Assembly (NCBI RefSeq): GCF_000378045.1
Contig: NZ_KB899106.1
Span: 1 to 64,000, forward strand
Source of the DNA: Marinobacterium rhizophilum DSM 18822
Lineage (GTDB): Bacteria > Pseudomonadota > Gammaproteobacteria > Pseudomonadales > Balneatricaceae
Reading direction: 5' to 3'
DNA: 64,000 nucleotides
Shown here: positions 27,855 through 36,737 of the stretch, piece by piece
Numbering within the stretch: position 1 is the first letter of the stretch
Layout: each line of letters starts with the position of its first letter
Translations under genes and position numbers: made by a program
The notes under the pieces: generated by a model
What the model saw: only the letters and a program-made list of their open reading frames with translations
What the model was told of the DNA's origin: nothing
The model's database searches: none

Positions 27855-28828
27855 CACTGAAAAGCTCCCTGCTCGCACTGGCCGTCAGCGTGGCAACACT
27901 GGGCTTCCAGGCCACCGCCCAGGCCGAGGTCGTCTATGTGTCCAATGAGAAGGACGATACCCTGTCACTGATCGACCTGGACAGCCTGGAAGTCATCGAC
28001 ACCTTTGATGTCGGCCAGCGACCCCGCGGCATCACGCTGTCCAAGGACGGCAGCAAACTCTATATCTGCGCCAGCGACTCTGACACCGTGCAGGTGATGG
28101 ATATAGCAACCCACAAAATCATCGCCAGCCTTCCCTCCGGCGAGGATCCCGAACAATTCGTGCTGCACCCCAATGATCAGCTGCTTTACGTGGCCAACGA
28201 GGATGATGCGCTGGTCACCGTGGTGAATGTGAACAGCCATGAAGTGCTGGCGCAGATCGATGTGGGCGTCGAACCCGAAGGCATGGCGGTCAGCCCCGAT
28301 GGGAAATGGGTTATCAATACCAGCGAAACCACCAACATGCTGCACTGGATTGATACAGCGACCCATCAGCTGGTTGATAACACCCTGGTCGACCAGCGCC
28401 CGCGTCATGTCGAGTTCAATCAGGATGGCTCCCTGCTGTGGGCCAGCTCGGAAATCGGCGGCACTGTTGCGGTGGTCGATGTCGCTTCGCGCCAGATCAT
28501 CCGCAAGCTCAATTTTGATATCAGGGGCGTGCACCGGGACAAAATACAGCCGGTGGGTATCAAGCTCAGCTCGGATGGCCGCTATGCCTTCGTGGCCCTG
28601 GGCCCTGCAAATCATATCGCCGTGGTTGACGCCAAAACCTACGAGGTCCTCGACTACCTTCTGGTGGGCCGGCGTGTCTGGCACCTCGAATTCAATAGCG
28701 ACGAATCGCGCCTGCTCAGTGCCAATGGCGTCAGCGGCGATGTCTCGGTCATTGATGTCAAAAAACTCAAAGTCATCAAGTCAATCAAGGTGGGCCGCTA
28801 CCCCTGGGGTCTGGCGGTGAAATCCTGA
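27851..28828 (+). CDS. YVTN beta-propeller repeat protein, PQQ catabolism-associated
   Basis: 325 residues: signal peptide, then about seven YVTN-type blades, seen as VYVSNEKDDTLSLID, LYVANEDDALVTVV, WASSEIGGTVAVV and similar repeats. It should fold as a periplasmic seven-bladed propeller. The family is defined by its place in PQQ-ADH/ABC operons, and its role is unknown. Overlaps of 4 bases upstream and 1 base downstream indicate tight operon coupling. Confidence 0.88.
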   Translation: MTLKSSLLALAVSVATLGFQATAQAEVVYVSNEKDDTLSLIDLDSLEVIDTFDVGQRPRGITLSKDGSKLYICASDSDTVQVMDIATHKIIASLPSGEDPEQFVLHPNDQLLYVANEDDALVTVVNVNSHEVLAQIDVGVEPEGMAVSPDGKWVINTSETTNMLHWIDTATHQLVDNTLVDQRPRHVEFNQDGSLLWASSEIGGTVAVVDVASRQIIRKLNFDIRGVHRDKIQPVGIKLSSDGRYAFVALGPANHIAVVDAKTYEVLDYLLVGRRVWHLEFNSDESRLLSANGVSGDVSVIDVKKLKVIKSIKVGRYPWGLAVKS

Positions 28829-29565
28829 TGGCCATCGTCGTTGAGGGACTCGGTTTCAACTATGGCCGGCGTACGGCGTTGACAGATCTGAGCTTTCAAC
28901 TGCACCCGGGCAGCTTCAACGCACTGCTGGGGCCCAATGGCGCGGGCAAGAGTACCCTGTTCGGGTTGCTGACCCGCCTGCTGGCATTGCAACAGGGTGA
29001 TATCCGCCTGTTCGGCCTGCCCGTTCGCCAGCATGCCGGTGCCGTGATGCGACGTCTGGGTGTGGTGTTTCAGCAGGGTACGCTGGACCTGGATCTGAGC
29101 GTAGCCCAGAACCTGGCCTACCATGGCGCACTGCAGGGTCTGGCGCGGCACGAAGTGAATGCACGCATGTGCGTCGAACTGGAGCGCCTCGGCCTGGGTG
29201 ACCGCCTTCACGAGCGGGTGCGCAATCTCAACGGCGGCCATCGCCGCCGTGTCGAGATTGCCCGCGCACTCCTGCACCGGCCATCGGTATTGCTGCTCGA
29301 TGAAGCCACCGTGGGACTCGATACGCAGACGCGCGCGGCACTGAACACCTATGTGCGCCGGCTGTGCCAGGATGATGGCCTTACCGTGCTCTGGGCCACG
29401 CACCTGATCGAGGAAATCAATCCGCAGGACCGGGTTCTGTTGCTGCACAAGGGCCGGTTGCACGCCGATGACAGTGCAGCCGCCCTCTGTCAAAGCACAG
29501 GGGCGGCCAGCCTGACGCAGGCCTTTGCCGACCTGACCGAATCAACGCTGGAGCCGCAGTCATGA
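28828..29565 (+). CDS. pedA: ABC transporter ATP-binding protein, PQQ-ADH associated
   Basis: 245 residues. Walker A GPNGAGKST is at about 35-43, the Q-loop follows, and the signature is degenerate (NLNGGHRRRVEIA in place of LSGGQ). Walker B is VLLLDEAT and the switch His is in WATHLIEE. It energises the PedC-type permease encoded next, and the substrate is uncertain (export of alcohol-derived or toxic compounds has been proposed for Ped transporters). It overlaps the permease gene by 4 bases. Confidence 0.87.
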   Translation: MAIVVEGLGFNYGRRTALTDLSFQLHPGSFNALLGPNGAGKSTLFGLLTRLLALQQGDIRLFGLPVRQHAGAVMRRLGVVFQQGTLDLDLSVAQNLAYHGALQGLARHEVNARMCVELERLGLGDRLHERVRNLNGGHRRRVEIARALLHRPSVLLLDEATVGLDTQTRAALNTYVRRLCQDDGLTVLWATHLIEEINPQDRVLLLHKGRLHADDSAAALCQSTGAASLTQAFADLTESTLEPQS

Positions 29566-30470
29566 ATAGCCGGTTTAATGCTGCTGCGCCTGATCACAAC
29601 AGCTGCGACATCAAGACGGCAACCGCTTCCAGCCGGGCACCTGAACGGGCGCATCCGGACAGCAGCACAGGCGTAGCCGCCTACTGGCATTGCTTCACCG
29701 GTATTCTGCTGCGCGAGTATCTGCGCTTTATTCAGCAACGCAGCCGTTTTCTCAGCGCCCTCGTGCGCCCGCTGCTATGGCTGGTGGTCTTTGCGGCCGG
29801 ATTTCGGGCCGCACTGGGTGTCGCCATCATACCGCCCTACGAAACTTACATTACCTACGAAACCTATATAGCGCCGGGGCTGTGCTGCATGATCCTGCTG
29901 TTCAATGGCATGCAGAGTTCGCTCTCCATGGTGTATGACCGCGAAATGGGCAGCATGCGCGTGCTGCTCATGAGCCCGCTGCCCCGCAGCTGGCTGCTGC
30001 TGTGCAAACTCATGGCCATCGGCCTGATATCCCTGACCCAGGTGTATGCGTTTCTCGCCCTCGCCTGGCTCGCCGTTGACCTCGAGCCGCCCCTCATGGG
30101 TTATGTAACCGCCCTGCCGGCACTGTTCCTGACCGCCGTGCTGCTGGGCGCCATCGGGCTGTTTTTATCGTCCCATATCCGCCAGCTCGAAAACTTCGCC
30201 GGCGTAATGAATTTCGTTATCTTCCCGATGTTCTTTATTTCGTCGGCACTCTATCCGCTGTGGAAGATGCGCGAAGCGAGCGAATGGCTCTACTGGCTTT
30301 GCCTGGCCAACCCCTTTACCCACGCGGTGGAGCTGGTGCGACATGCACTCTATGGCCAGCTAAACCCGGTTGCCCTGGCCATCACCGCAGGCGCAACCCT
30401 GGTGTTCGCCCTGCTGGCGGTACTGGGCTTTAATCCCGAGCGCAGCGCGAGAAACAGCGGGGGAAAATAG
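29562..30470 (+). CDS. pedC: ABC-2 type permease, PedC-like
   Basis: 302 residues. A polar N-terminus is followed by about six membrane segments of the ABC-2 family. Visible are LSALVRPLLWLVVFAAGFR, the CCMILLFNGMQSSLSMVYDREMGSMR coupling region (partial), FFISSALYPLWKM and a C-terminal segment. It forms the membrane part of the transporter with the preceding ATPase. It is the last gene of the PQQ ABC operon; the next gene starts 84 bases later and belongs to another system. Confidence 0.87.
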   Translation: MNSRFNAAAPDHNSCDIKTATASSRAPERAHPDSSTGVAAYWHCFTGILLREYLRFIQQRSRFLSALVRPLLWLVVFAAGFRAALGVAIIPPYETYITYETYIAPGLCCMILLFNGMQSSLSMVYDREMGSMRVLLMSPLPRSWLLLCKLMAIGLISLTQVYAFLALAWLAVDLEPPLMGYVTALPALFLTAVLLGAIGLFLSSHIRQLENFAGVMNFVIFPMFFISSALYPLWKMREASEWLYWLCLANPFTHAVELVRHALYGQLNPVALAITAGATLVFALLAVLGFNPERSARNSGGK

Positions 30471-30553
30471 ATCCGCGCCAACCGCGTCACCTGACACCGG
30501 ACGACAGGCCTATACTTACCCCACACGCACCTTTACGACATGGGGTCGTTGGC

Positions 30554-31954
30554 ATGAGACTGTTTGCTCCGGGCGCCGCCTACTGCCTTCTTGCCGGCAT
30601 CATGCTGGCCGGTTGCAACGCATACGAAAAGGGCCACACCGAGTACCAGCGCCCCGAGTTGCCGCAAAAATCCGACTGGGTGGGCCCCGAGGCAGCCGTC
30701 CAGGTTTCGGCCAACGAGACCATCCAGCCCGACTGGTGGACCGGCTTCAACGACCCCTATCTTGACCAGCTGATCGAAACGGCCCTTGCTGGCAATCTTG
30801 ATCTAAAGATACTTGCAGCGAGGATCGATGCAGCAGAAGCGGCCATCGGCGAGGAACGCAGTACTCTGCTGCCCAGCGTCGGCGCCAATGTGTCGGCCCA
30901 GCTGCAGGCCAGTCCGCTGGGCACAACGCAACAGTTCGGCGCCCAGGCCTCCGCAAACTGGGAAATCGATGTCTGGGGCAAGGCCCGCAAGGGCGTCCAG
31001 GCCCAAACCGCCGAGTATCAGGCCACCGAAGCAGACTGGCGCGCCGGATACCTGACCATGGCCGCGGACCTGGCAGACACCTACTTCGCAATCCGCCGTC
31101 TGGACGAACAACTCCAGCGCCAGCGCAGTGCCCTGGACAAAAACCGGCGTATTCTCGCTATCTACCGGCAGCAACATCAGGCCGGCCTCATTCCCGATAC
31201 CCGCATCCGCCAGCAGCAGGCCGAAATCCACGGCCTGCAGGATACCCAGGTGGATCTGGTGCGCCTGCGCCGACTGGCGGAAAACCGCCTCGCGACCCTG
31301 CTGGGCCGGCCGGCCGGCGATTTCCGCGTGCCGCCAGCGACGCTCACCGACACCGTCTCGCTGCCGGTGGTTCCGGCGGGACTGCCCTCACAACTGGTGT
31401 CACGTCGCCCGGATATCATCGCCCGGGAATATCGGGTGCTGCAGGTACACCATCTCGTCGGTCAGGCACATCTGGCCAAGCTGCCGGGTTTCAGTCTTAC
31501 CGGCAACGGTGGTTTCGCCAGTGCCGTGCTCTCCGGCCTGCTGGGCAACTGGAGCCTGGGCCTTGCGCCGGCCATGAACATTCCGATCTTTGATCCGGGC
31601 ATTGAGGCACGACTCGCGACCCGCGAGGCTCAGGAACGTATCGCCGAGGAGGAATATCGCAAAACGGTTTTGCTGGCCTTCGAGGAAGTCGAAAACGCGC
31701 TCACCAACCTGGCCGCCCGCAAGGAACGACTGAACGAGGTACGGGCGCAGATCGACCAGCTGGCACAGGTGCGCAACCAGATTGACCGCCAGGTACAACT
31801 CGGGATGGCATCACAGCTGGAGGTGTTCGAATCGGAGCGTTCGGTACTGGCGGCGCAGCAGAATCTGCTGCAGCTGCACGGCCAGATCCTCAGTGATACG
31901 GTCACACTCTACAAGGTGCTGGGCGGCGGCTGGCCCTCCACCCGGGTTCATTAG
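30554..31954 (+). CDS. TolC/OprM-like outer membrane channel lipoprotein of the type I export locus
   Basis: 466 residues, with a lipobox (IMLAGC, Cys about 21) followed by two outer membrane efflux protein repeats. Typical NodT/OprM segments are NWEIDVWGKARKGVQAQ, SRRPDIIAREYRV and the long helices near the C-terminus. It should form the trimeric outer membrane exit duct. Only 9 bases separate it from the FHA-FHA gene, and a HlyD and an ABC exporter follow. I therefore assign it to the peptide export system rather than to the PQQ ABC operon upstream. Confidence 0.85.
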   Translation: MRLFAPGAAYCLLAGIMLAGCNAYEKGHTEYQRPELPQKSDWVGPEAAVQVSANETIQPDWWTGFNDPYLDQLIETALAGNLDLKILAARIDAAEAAIGEERSTLLPSVGANVSAQLQASPLGTTQQFGAQASANWEIDVWGKARKGVQAQTAEYQATEADWRAGYLTMAADLADTYFAIRRLDEQLQRQRSALDKNRRILAIYRQQHQAGLIPDTRIRQQQAEIHGLQDTQVDLVRLRRLAENRLATLLGRPAGDFRVPPATLTDTVSLPVVPAGLPSQLVSRRPDIIAREYRVLQVHHLVGQAHLAKLPGFSLTGNGGFASAVLSGLLGNWSLGLAPAMNIPIFDPGIEARLATREAQERIAEEEYRKTVLLAFEEVENALTNLAARKERLNEVRAQIDQLAQVRNQIDRQVQLGMASQLEVFESERSVLAAQQNLLQLHGQILSDTVTLYKVLGGGWPSTRVH

Positions 31955-31963
31955 GCTCGTCCA

Positions 31964-34363
31964 ATGAAAGTGATTCTCAAGGCCCAGTCCCACCCCGAGA
32001 TCGGTGACATCCGGATCGACGACAGTCTGTTCGCAATTGGCCGCCAGGAAACCCCGTTCAGCGCCCACGAAACCGAGGCGGTGGCCAAGCTCTCGCGTCG
32101 CCACGCCCGCATCTTCGAGCAGGACGGTCACTATTTTCTGGTCGATACCGGCAGCCTCAACGGCACCCGGCTTAACGGCAAGGCCATTAACCAGCAAGCC
32201 GCGCGGTTGCGCCACGGCGACGAAATCTGCTTCGCCGGTCAGCTGCAGTTCCGGGTGGAGCTGGTGCAACAGCCGCCGCCGGAACAGACCCCATCTGCCG
32301 ATCTGACCCTGACACCCTGCGACGCCGGCTCCGACCTGGATACCCTGGTGATCAGCCAGTTCCCGTTCCTGATCAGCCAAACCGAGGGCGCCTTTGCCCG
32401 CTACCGTGCACGCCATGGTGACGACCTCTCACTCCTTTCGCGCCGCCACGCCCACATCTTCCTCAGGCACGGTCTGCCTCAGATCGAAGATCTGGGCAGT
32501 ACCAACGGTACCTTCGTCGGCGAGCAACGGCTCGACGAACACCCGGTACCCCTGCACGACGGTGACCAGCTCACCTTCGGCTGCCCGACCTTTTGCTACC
32601 GTGTGGAGCTGACAGCCGCCGACAAGCCGCCGCAGCCCACCCGGGCAGCTGCAGTCACTGCAGCTACCGATGAACCCAGAACAACCTTCATCACCAGCGC
32701 CAGCCCGTTTCTGGATATTTTCTGCCAGCAGCAGGAAACGCCATCGCAGGCCGCGGATGATCGGGAGGCCGTAGCGAAGGCACCGGCCAGCCATACAGCC
32801 CGCGGCCGGCTGGGCCGAATGCGGGTATTCCTCGGCGAGCTGCGCCGCGCCCTCGGCTTCGGCGAAAAGCCCCGCTCGGCGAAAAAGCGCTGGCTTGCCG
32901 CCGTCGTCGTGCTGCTACTGAGCGCTGCAGCCCTATTGCTTTATCAGCGTGGCGCCGAGGAACGCGAGATCCGGGCACTGATGGCTCAGGCGCAATATAG
33001 GGAGGCCAGCCAGCAGGCCAGCCGCTATCTTGAGCGCCAGCCGGACCAGCGCGAGATCGAGGCCCTCGCCAACGAGGCGCTGCTCAAGGGCACCGTCCCG
33101 GGCTGGCAGCAGCAACTGGAAATAAAAGCCTACGACACGGCCCTGGAACAGCTCAAGGTCGCCTCCCTGAGTGACATCCACCCGCAGGGCCGGCAACTAC
33201 TTGCGCTGCTCGGCTGGGTCACCGAACTTGACCGTTTTTTCGCCGAGCGCCCGCCGGACAACGGTCTCGAGCTGTATCACCATGAACAGCAGATCCGCGC
33301 GCTGCTCGAACACTGGGAGGCCCAGGACAGCGACGGCCGCCGACTGCTGGATCAGGTGCTCGACCAGGTACCGACGTTCGCGCCGGTACACAACCACACC
33401 TTCAGCCAGCTGCGCCAGCTGGAGTACGAAAACGCCGTCTATCTAGCTGCCATCGACAACTTAAATCAACGCCTGCAAAGGCTGTTGGCGGACAACCAGA
33501 GCGAGGCCGTGGCCGTACTGTTTGATGAATTCCAGCAGCAGTACCCCAACATCCAGGGCATCGACCGGCTGCGTCTGGACCTCGCAGACTTCGAGACATT
33601 GCAGCGGGCGGTCGAACGGCACGATCTCGATGCGTTGCAGGACCTCGAACAGCACCCTTCCATGCGCACGCCACCCTTTCGGCAGGCCAGTCAGGCACTG
33701 TTGCAGCGCAACGCACCGCCCGCGGCCATCGTCGAGCTGCATCGTCGTGCCCGACAGGCCTGGCTGGCGGGCGACGCGCAGCAGGCCATCGCGCTGCTCG
33801 AGGCAGGTAGCAGCGATCCCGGGGGCGAGGCGCTGGCGTCTCAACTGGCACACTACCGGCACATCCAGAGCGGTTACCGGCGACTACAAACCGGCGAACA
33901 GTCTGCCAGGTACGGTCCAGCGCTGATCGCCTTTTATGCTTCGCTGGATCCTGTCCAGGACCGCCATTACCTGGACACGCTGGCGCAGACCGTCCAACGT
34001 TACGCTGACGACGCGCGCCGCGATGCCGACGAGGCGATGGCCGCTGCCGATGACTACTGGCAGCTATATCAGCAACAGGGTGGCATCGGCAGTGCGCTGC
34101 GACTGGAGGCTGTGGTCTCCGAGCGCTTTCGCCAGCAAGCGGATCTGCTGAGCCGGGCCCACGACCAGGTCCGCATCGGACTCAACCTTTACGGCTTGCT
34201 CGAGCAGACGCCGGATGCCGCAACCCTGGCCTTGCAGCAGAAAATTATCAGTGAGATACAGGGCCAGCGGCAGTGGCTACAGGACCTGAGCACGGTACTG
34301 GATCCGCCGCTGCTAAGGACCAAGTTGCAGCTACTGGCGACACCCGAGGAGCAGGTCCCATGA
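31964..34363 (+). CDS. Membrane protein with two FHA domains and a large periplasmic helical region
   Basis: 799 residues. FHA 1 (about 18-95) has LSRRHARIF and GSLNGTRLNG; FHA 2 (about 125-210) has LSRRHAHIF and GSTNGTFVG. Both keep the Arg, Ser, His and Asn residues that bind phosphothreonine. One membrane segment (WLAAVVVLLLSAAALLLY, about 305-325) leads to roughly 470 residues of Glu/Gln/Arg-rich helices, TPR-like in spacing, which would lie in the periplasm. It could link kinase signalling in the cytoplasm to the exporter. The HlyD gene starts within its stop codon (ATGA). Confidence 0.8.
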   Translation: MKVILKAQSHPEIGDIRIDDSLFAIGRQETPFSAHETEAVAKLSRRHARIFEQDGHYFLVDTGSLNGTRLNGKAINQQAARLRHGDEICFAGQLQFRVELVQQPPPEQTPSADLTLTPCDAGSDLDTLVISQFPFLISQTEGAFARYRARHGDDLSLLSRRHAHIFLRHGLPQIEDLGSTNGTFVGEQRLDEHPVPLHDGDQLTFGCPTFCYRVELTAADKPPQPTRAAAVTAATDEPRTTFITSASPFLDIFCQQQETPSQAADDREAVAKAPASHTARGRLGRMRVFLGELRRALGFGEKPRSAKKRWLAAVVVLLLSAAALLLYQRGAEEREIRALMAQAQYREASQQASRYLERQPDQREIEALANEALLKGTVPGWQQQLEIKAYDTALEQLKVASLSDIHPQGRQLLALLGWVTELDRFFAERPPDNGLELYHHEQQIRALLEHWEAQDSDGRRLLDQVLDQVPTFAPVHNHTFSQLRQLEYENAVYLAAIDNLNQRLQRLLADNQSEAVAVLFDEFQQQYPNIQGIDRLRLDLADFETLQRAVERHDLDALQDLEQHPSMRTPPFRQASQALLQRNAPPAAIVELHRRARQAWLAGDAQQAIALLEAGSSDPGGEALASQLAHYRHIQSGYRRLQTGEQSARYGPALIAFYASLDPVQDRHYLDTLAQTVQRYADDARRDADEAMAAADDYWQLYQQQGGIGSALRLEAVVSERFRQQADLLSRAHDQVRIGLNLYGLLEQTPDAATLALQQKIISEIQGQRQWLQDLSTVLDPPLLRTKLQLLATPEEQVP

Positions 34364-35730
34364 ACGACCCCGAATCCCGCCCCCTGCAGGCAGCGCTGCA
34401 CGATCACAGTGCCGAAGGCATCGGTATCCTGACGGCCGAGCCTTCCCGGCTGATCGGCCTCACCCTCTACCTGCTGTGCGCGCTGATGGTTGCCGCACTG
34501 GCCTGGTCCTTCGTCGGACGTGCCGACGTCGTCGTCAAGGTACCCGGAGTACTCGGTCCCGAGTCGAGTGTGCGTCGTATCTATGCTCCCATCGAGGGCG
34601 AGCTGGTGGATCTCTATATTGCCGAAGGGACGCCGGTGTCCGAGGGGGACGTGCTCGCCCGTATCAACGCCCGCGGCGCTATCCAGGCGGCCACTGCGGC
34701 GCTGCAGGCCGAACTTGAGCTGACCGAAGCACAGCGCGCCTCCAGTCTCTTTCCGGCACGCCGGGCACTGCTCCAGAGCAAGGCCGACAGCCTGCAGCAG
34801 AAACTGGAGCTGGAACAGCAACTGCACCAGCAGCGTGTGACCGAGGGGCTCGGCAAGTTGTCGGAAGCACACAAGGCCAGCCTTGAAAGGGCCCGTGCCG
34901 AGCTGGACCGCAGCCGCACCCTGCTGACCTCGGCCCGCAACGAAATGAACGCCTTCGACCGGCTGTTCAACTCGCCGGGCGGTGGCGGCGTTTCGCGTAA
35001 CCAGGTACAGGAGAAACGCAACGCCTACGCCATCGCCCGAAGCAACACCGTGTCCGCCGAAGCCGCACTGAGCGAACTGGAGCTGCGGCTGAGTTCACAG
35101 CAGCAGCAGAAAAGCCGAGAAATCGCACAGAGCGCCCAGCAGTTGCGCGAACTGAGGATCCAGTACGAGGAGGCACTGGAGGCGATCCGCCAGGCCGAGG
35201 ACAGGGTCACGATGGCGTTGCGCGCTGCCCGTCTGCGCGCCGAGGGGGCCGCCCATATCCGTTTCGACAATATCGACGAGGACAACTTCCTGCGGATCCT
35301 GGCCCCGGCGGACGGCATCATCACCCGCATCAACTTCAATCAGCCCGGCGACAAAGTATCGGCCGACCGGCCACTGGCCACACTCGCGCCAGCCGATGCC
35401 CAGACAGTACTGCATATCGAGATTCCGGAGCGCGACCGGGGCTTCCTGTACGAAGGCTTGCCGGTGAAACTGAAGTTCAATGCCTTTCCGTTCCAGCGCT
35501 ACGGCTTTATCAGCGGCTCCCTGCAGTACATTTCGCCGGGCACGGTGGTATCAGAACGCGGCGGACAGCCGGCCTATCAGGGACGGGTGAGACTCGAGCG
35601 GCACTATTTCAGCGACAGTGGCCAGCGCCATGCGCTGCGCTTTGGCATGGAGGCCGAAGCCGAGATCCAGGTGCAGAAAAGGCGCCTGATCGACCTGGCG
35701 CTGGATCCATTCCGCCGGCTGCAGCAATAA
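34360..35730 (+). CDS. HlyD-family membrane fusion protein
   Basis: About 456 residues. One N-terminal membrane segment (LIGLTLYLLCALMVAALAWSF) is followed by a lipoyl half (VKVPGVLGPESSVRRIYAPIEGELVDLY, partly quoted), a long coiled-coil hairpin (about 110-300) and a second lipoyl/barrel part (ILAPADGIITRINFNQPGDKVS). It bridges the inner membrane ABC exporter and the TolC-like channel. The ATG at 34360 overlaps the upstream stop and has GAGGAG upstream; a longer frame from 34273 is less likely. The N-terminal tail of about 30 residues is longer than minimal. Confidence 0.86.
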   Translation: MNDPESRPLQAALHDHSAEGIGILTAEPSRLIGLTLYLLCALMVAALAWSFVGRADVVVKVPGVLGPESSVRRIYAPIEGELVDLYIAEGTPVSEGDVLARINARGAIQAATAALQAELELTEAQRASSLFPARRALLQSKADSLQQKLELEQQLHQQRVTEGLGKLSEAHKASLERARAELDRSRTLLTSARNEMNAFDRLFNSPGGGGVSRNQVQEKRNAYAIARSNTVSAEAALSELELRLSSQQQQKSREIAQSAQQLRELRIQYEEALEAIRQAEDRVTMALRAARLRAEGAAHIRFDNIDEDNFLRILAPADGIITRINFNQPGDKVSADRPLATLAPADAQTVLHIEIPERDRGFLYEGLPVKLKFNAFPFQRYGFISGSLQYISPGTVVSERGGQPAYQGRVRLERHYFSDSGQRHALRFGMEAEAEIQVQKRRLIDLALDPFRRLQQ

Positions 35731-35749
35731 CCACAGGGAGTCTGACAGT

Positions 35750-35821
35750 ATGCAACGCCCTGGCGCCATCCCCACTTCTGGAGGAAACGAAACGCGACGA
35801 CCAAAAAATGGCTATACCTAA
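35750..35821 (+). CDS. Possible 23-residue peptide after hlyD-like gene
   Basis: ATG at 35750 preceded by AGGGAG at good spacing, encoding MQRPGAIPTSGG and a short polar tail. It lies 19 bases past the HlyD stop, before a hairpin at 35851-35878. It could be a leader-type or small peptide, but ORFs this short arise by chance. Confidence 0.2.
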   Translation: MQRPGAIPTSGGNETRRPKNGYT

Positions 35822-35850
35822 AGAAGCTTGTACCAACACGATTTCCGATA

Positions 35851-35878
35851 GGGCCACGGCTCCAGCGGAGCCGGGCCC
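35851..35878 (+). terminator. GC-rich hairpin between the hlyD-like and parvulin genes
   Basis: GGGCC(A)CGGCTCC, an AGC loop, then GGAGCCGGGCCC, followed by TTAATTT. It could act as a partial terminator that lowers expression of the downstream isomerase, exporter and activator genes relative to the upstream three. Confidence 0.5.
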
Positions 35879-35923
35879 TTAATTTGGGCTATCGCCCCTG
35901 TTCAACAGCCAGGAGGCACCGAT

Positions 35924-36679
35924 ATGAGCAATATCGCCCGCATCGATGAGGAATACATCAGCACCGACGACTTTATCAAGATTCTGAAGTTCAAGGACCG
36001 CCTCGAAGACCTGCTGGAGGAAGTCCTGAGCGACAAGCTGACCGTCCTGGAAGCTCGCAAACAGCGCCTGGACGTCAGCCCCGAAGAGCTTCAGGAACGT
36101 GCCGACAACCTGCGGCGCGTGGAAGGACTGCACCGCGCCAAGGACATGTTCAACTACCTCGAAGCCATGGGCATGACCCTGGATGACTTCGAGCGCTACC
36201 TGACCGATACCCTGTACCGGGAAAAAATGATGGCACAGATCTGCAGTGATCAGGCGATCGAGGACTATTTCAGCCTGCACTCGCCCAAGTTCGACGCCGT
36301 CGAAATCAGCCATATCCTGCTCGATTCCGAGGACAAGGCACGCGAGATCGTGGCGCTGCTCGAAGACGATCCGGACAGCTTTACTGAACTCGCCCAGGAG
36401 CACTCGCTTGCCGAGGAGAGCCGGGAACAGGGGGGAGTCCTGGGCCGAATACTGCGCGGAGCCCTGTTCGGCGAGGCCGAAGCCAAGGTGTTCAATGCGG
36501 CCGTCAACGAGGCCCTGGGTCCCTTCCCATCCGACGATGGCCGGCTGTTCGAGATATTCATGGTCACTGCCCGTCACCCGGCCAAGCTCGACGACAGTAC
36601 CCGTGCCGAAGTGAAAAAACTGCTGCACCGGGAATGGCTACAGGCCCGCGCCAGCGAACATCGTATCGAGTATTTGTGA
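35924..36679 (+). CDS. Parvulin-type (PpiC/SurA-like) peptidyl-prolyl isomerase
   Basis: 251 residues, with no signal peptide. The N-terminal ~120 residues are helical like SurA N-domains. A parvulin domain follows: VEISHILLDSEDKAREIV, DSFTELAQEHSLAEESREQGG and LGRILRG...LGPFPSDDGRLFEIFMVTAR (selected parts). It may act as an isomerase or chaperone on Pro-containing precursors in the cytoplasm before export. It sits in the exporter operon, 58 bases before the ABC gene start used here. The ATG has GGAGG upstream. Confidence 0.78.
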   Translation: MSNIARIDEEYISTDDFIKILKFKDRLEDLLEEVLSDKLTVLEARKQRLDVSPEELQERADNLRRVEGLHRAKDMFNYLEAMGMTLDDFERYLTDTLYREKMMAQICSDQAIEDYFSLHSPKFDAVEISHILLDSEDKAREIVALLEDDPDSFTELAQEHSLAEESREQGGVLGRILRGALFGEAEAKVFNAAVNEALGPFPSDDGRLFEIFMVTARHPAKLDDSTRAEVKKLLHREWLQARASEHRIEYL

Positions 36680-36737
36680 GGGAAGGCTCAGAATAAGCTG
36701 CAGGCTAAACGCTAACGACTTGAAAGGGAGAACGATT

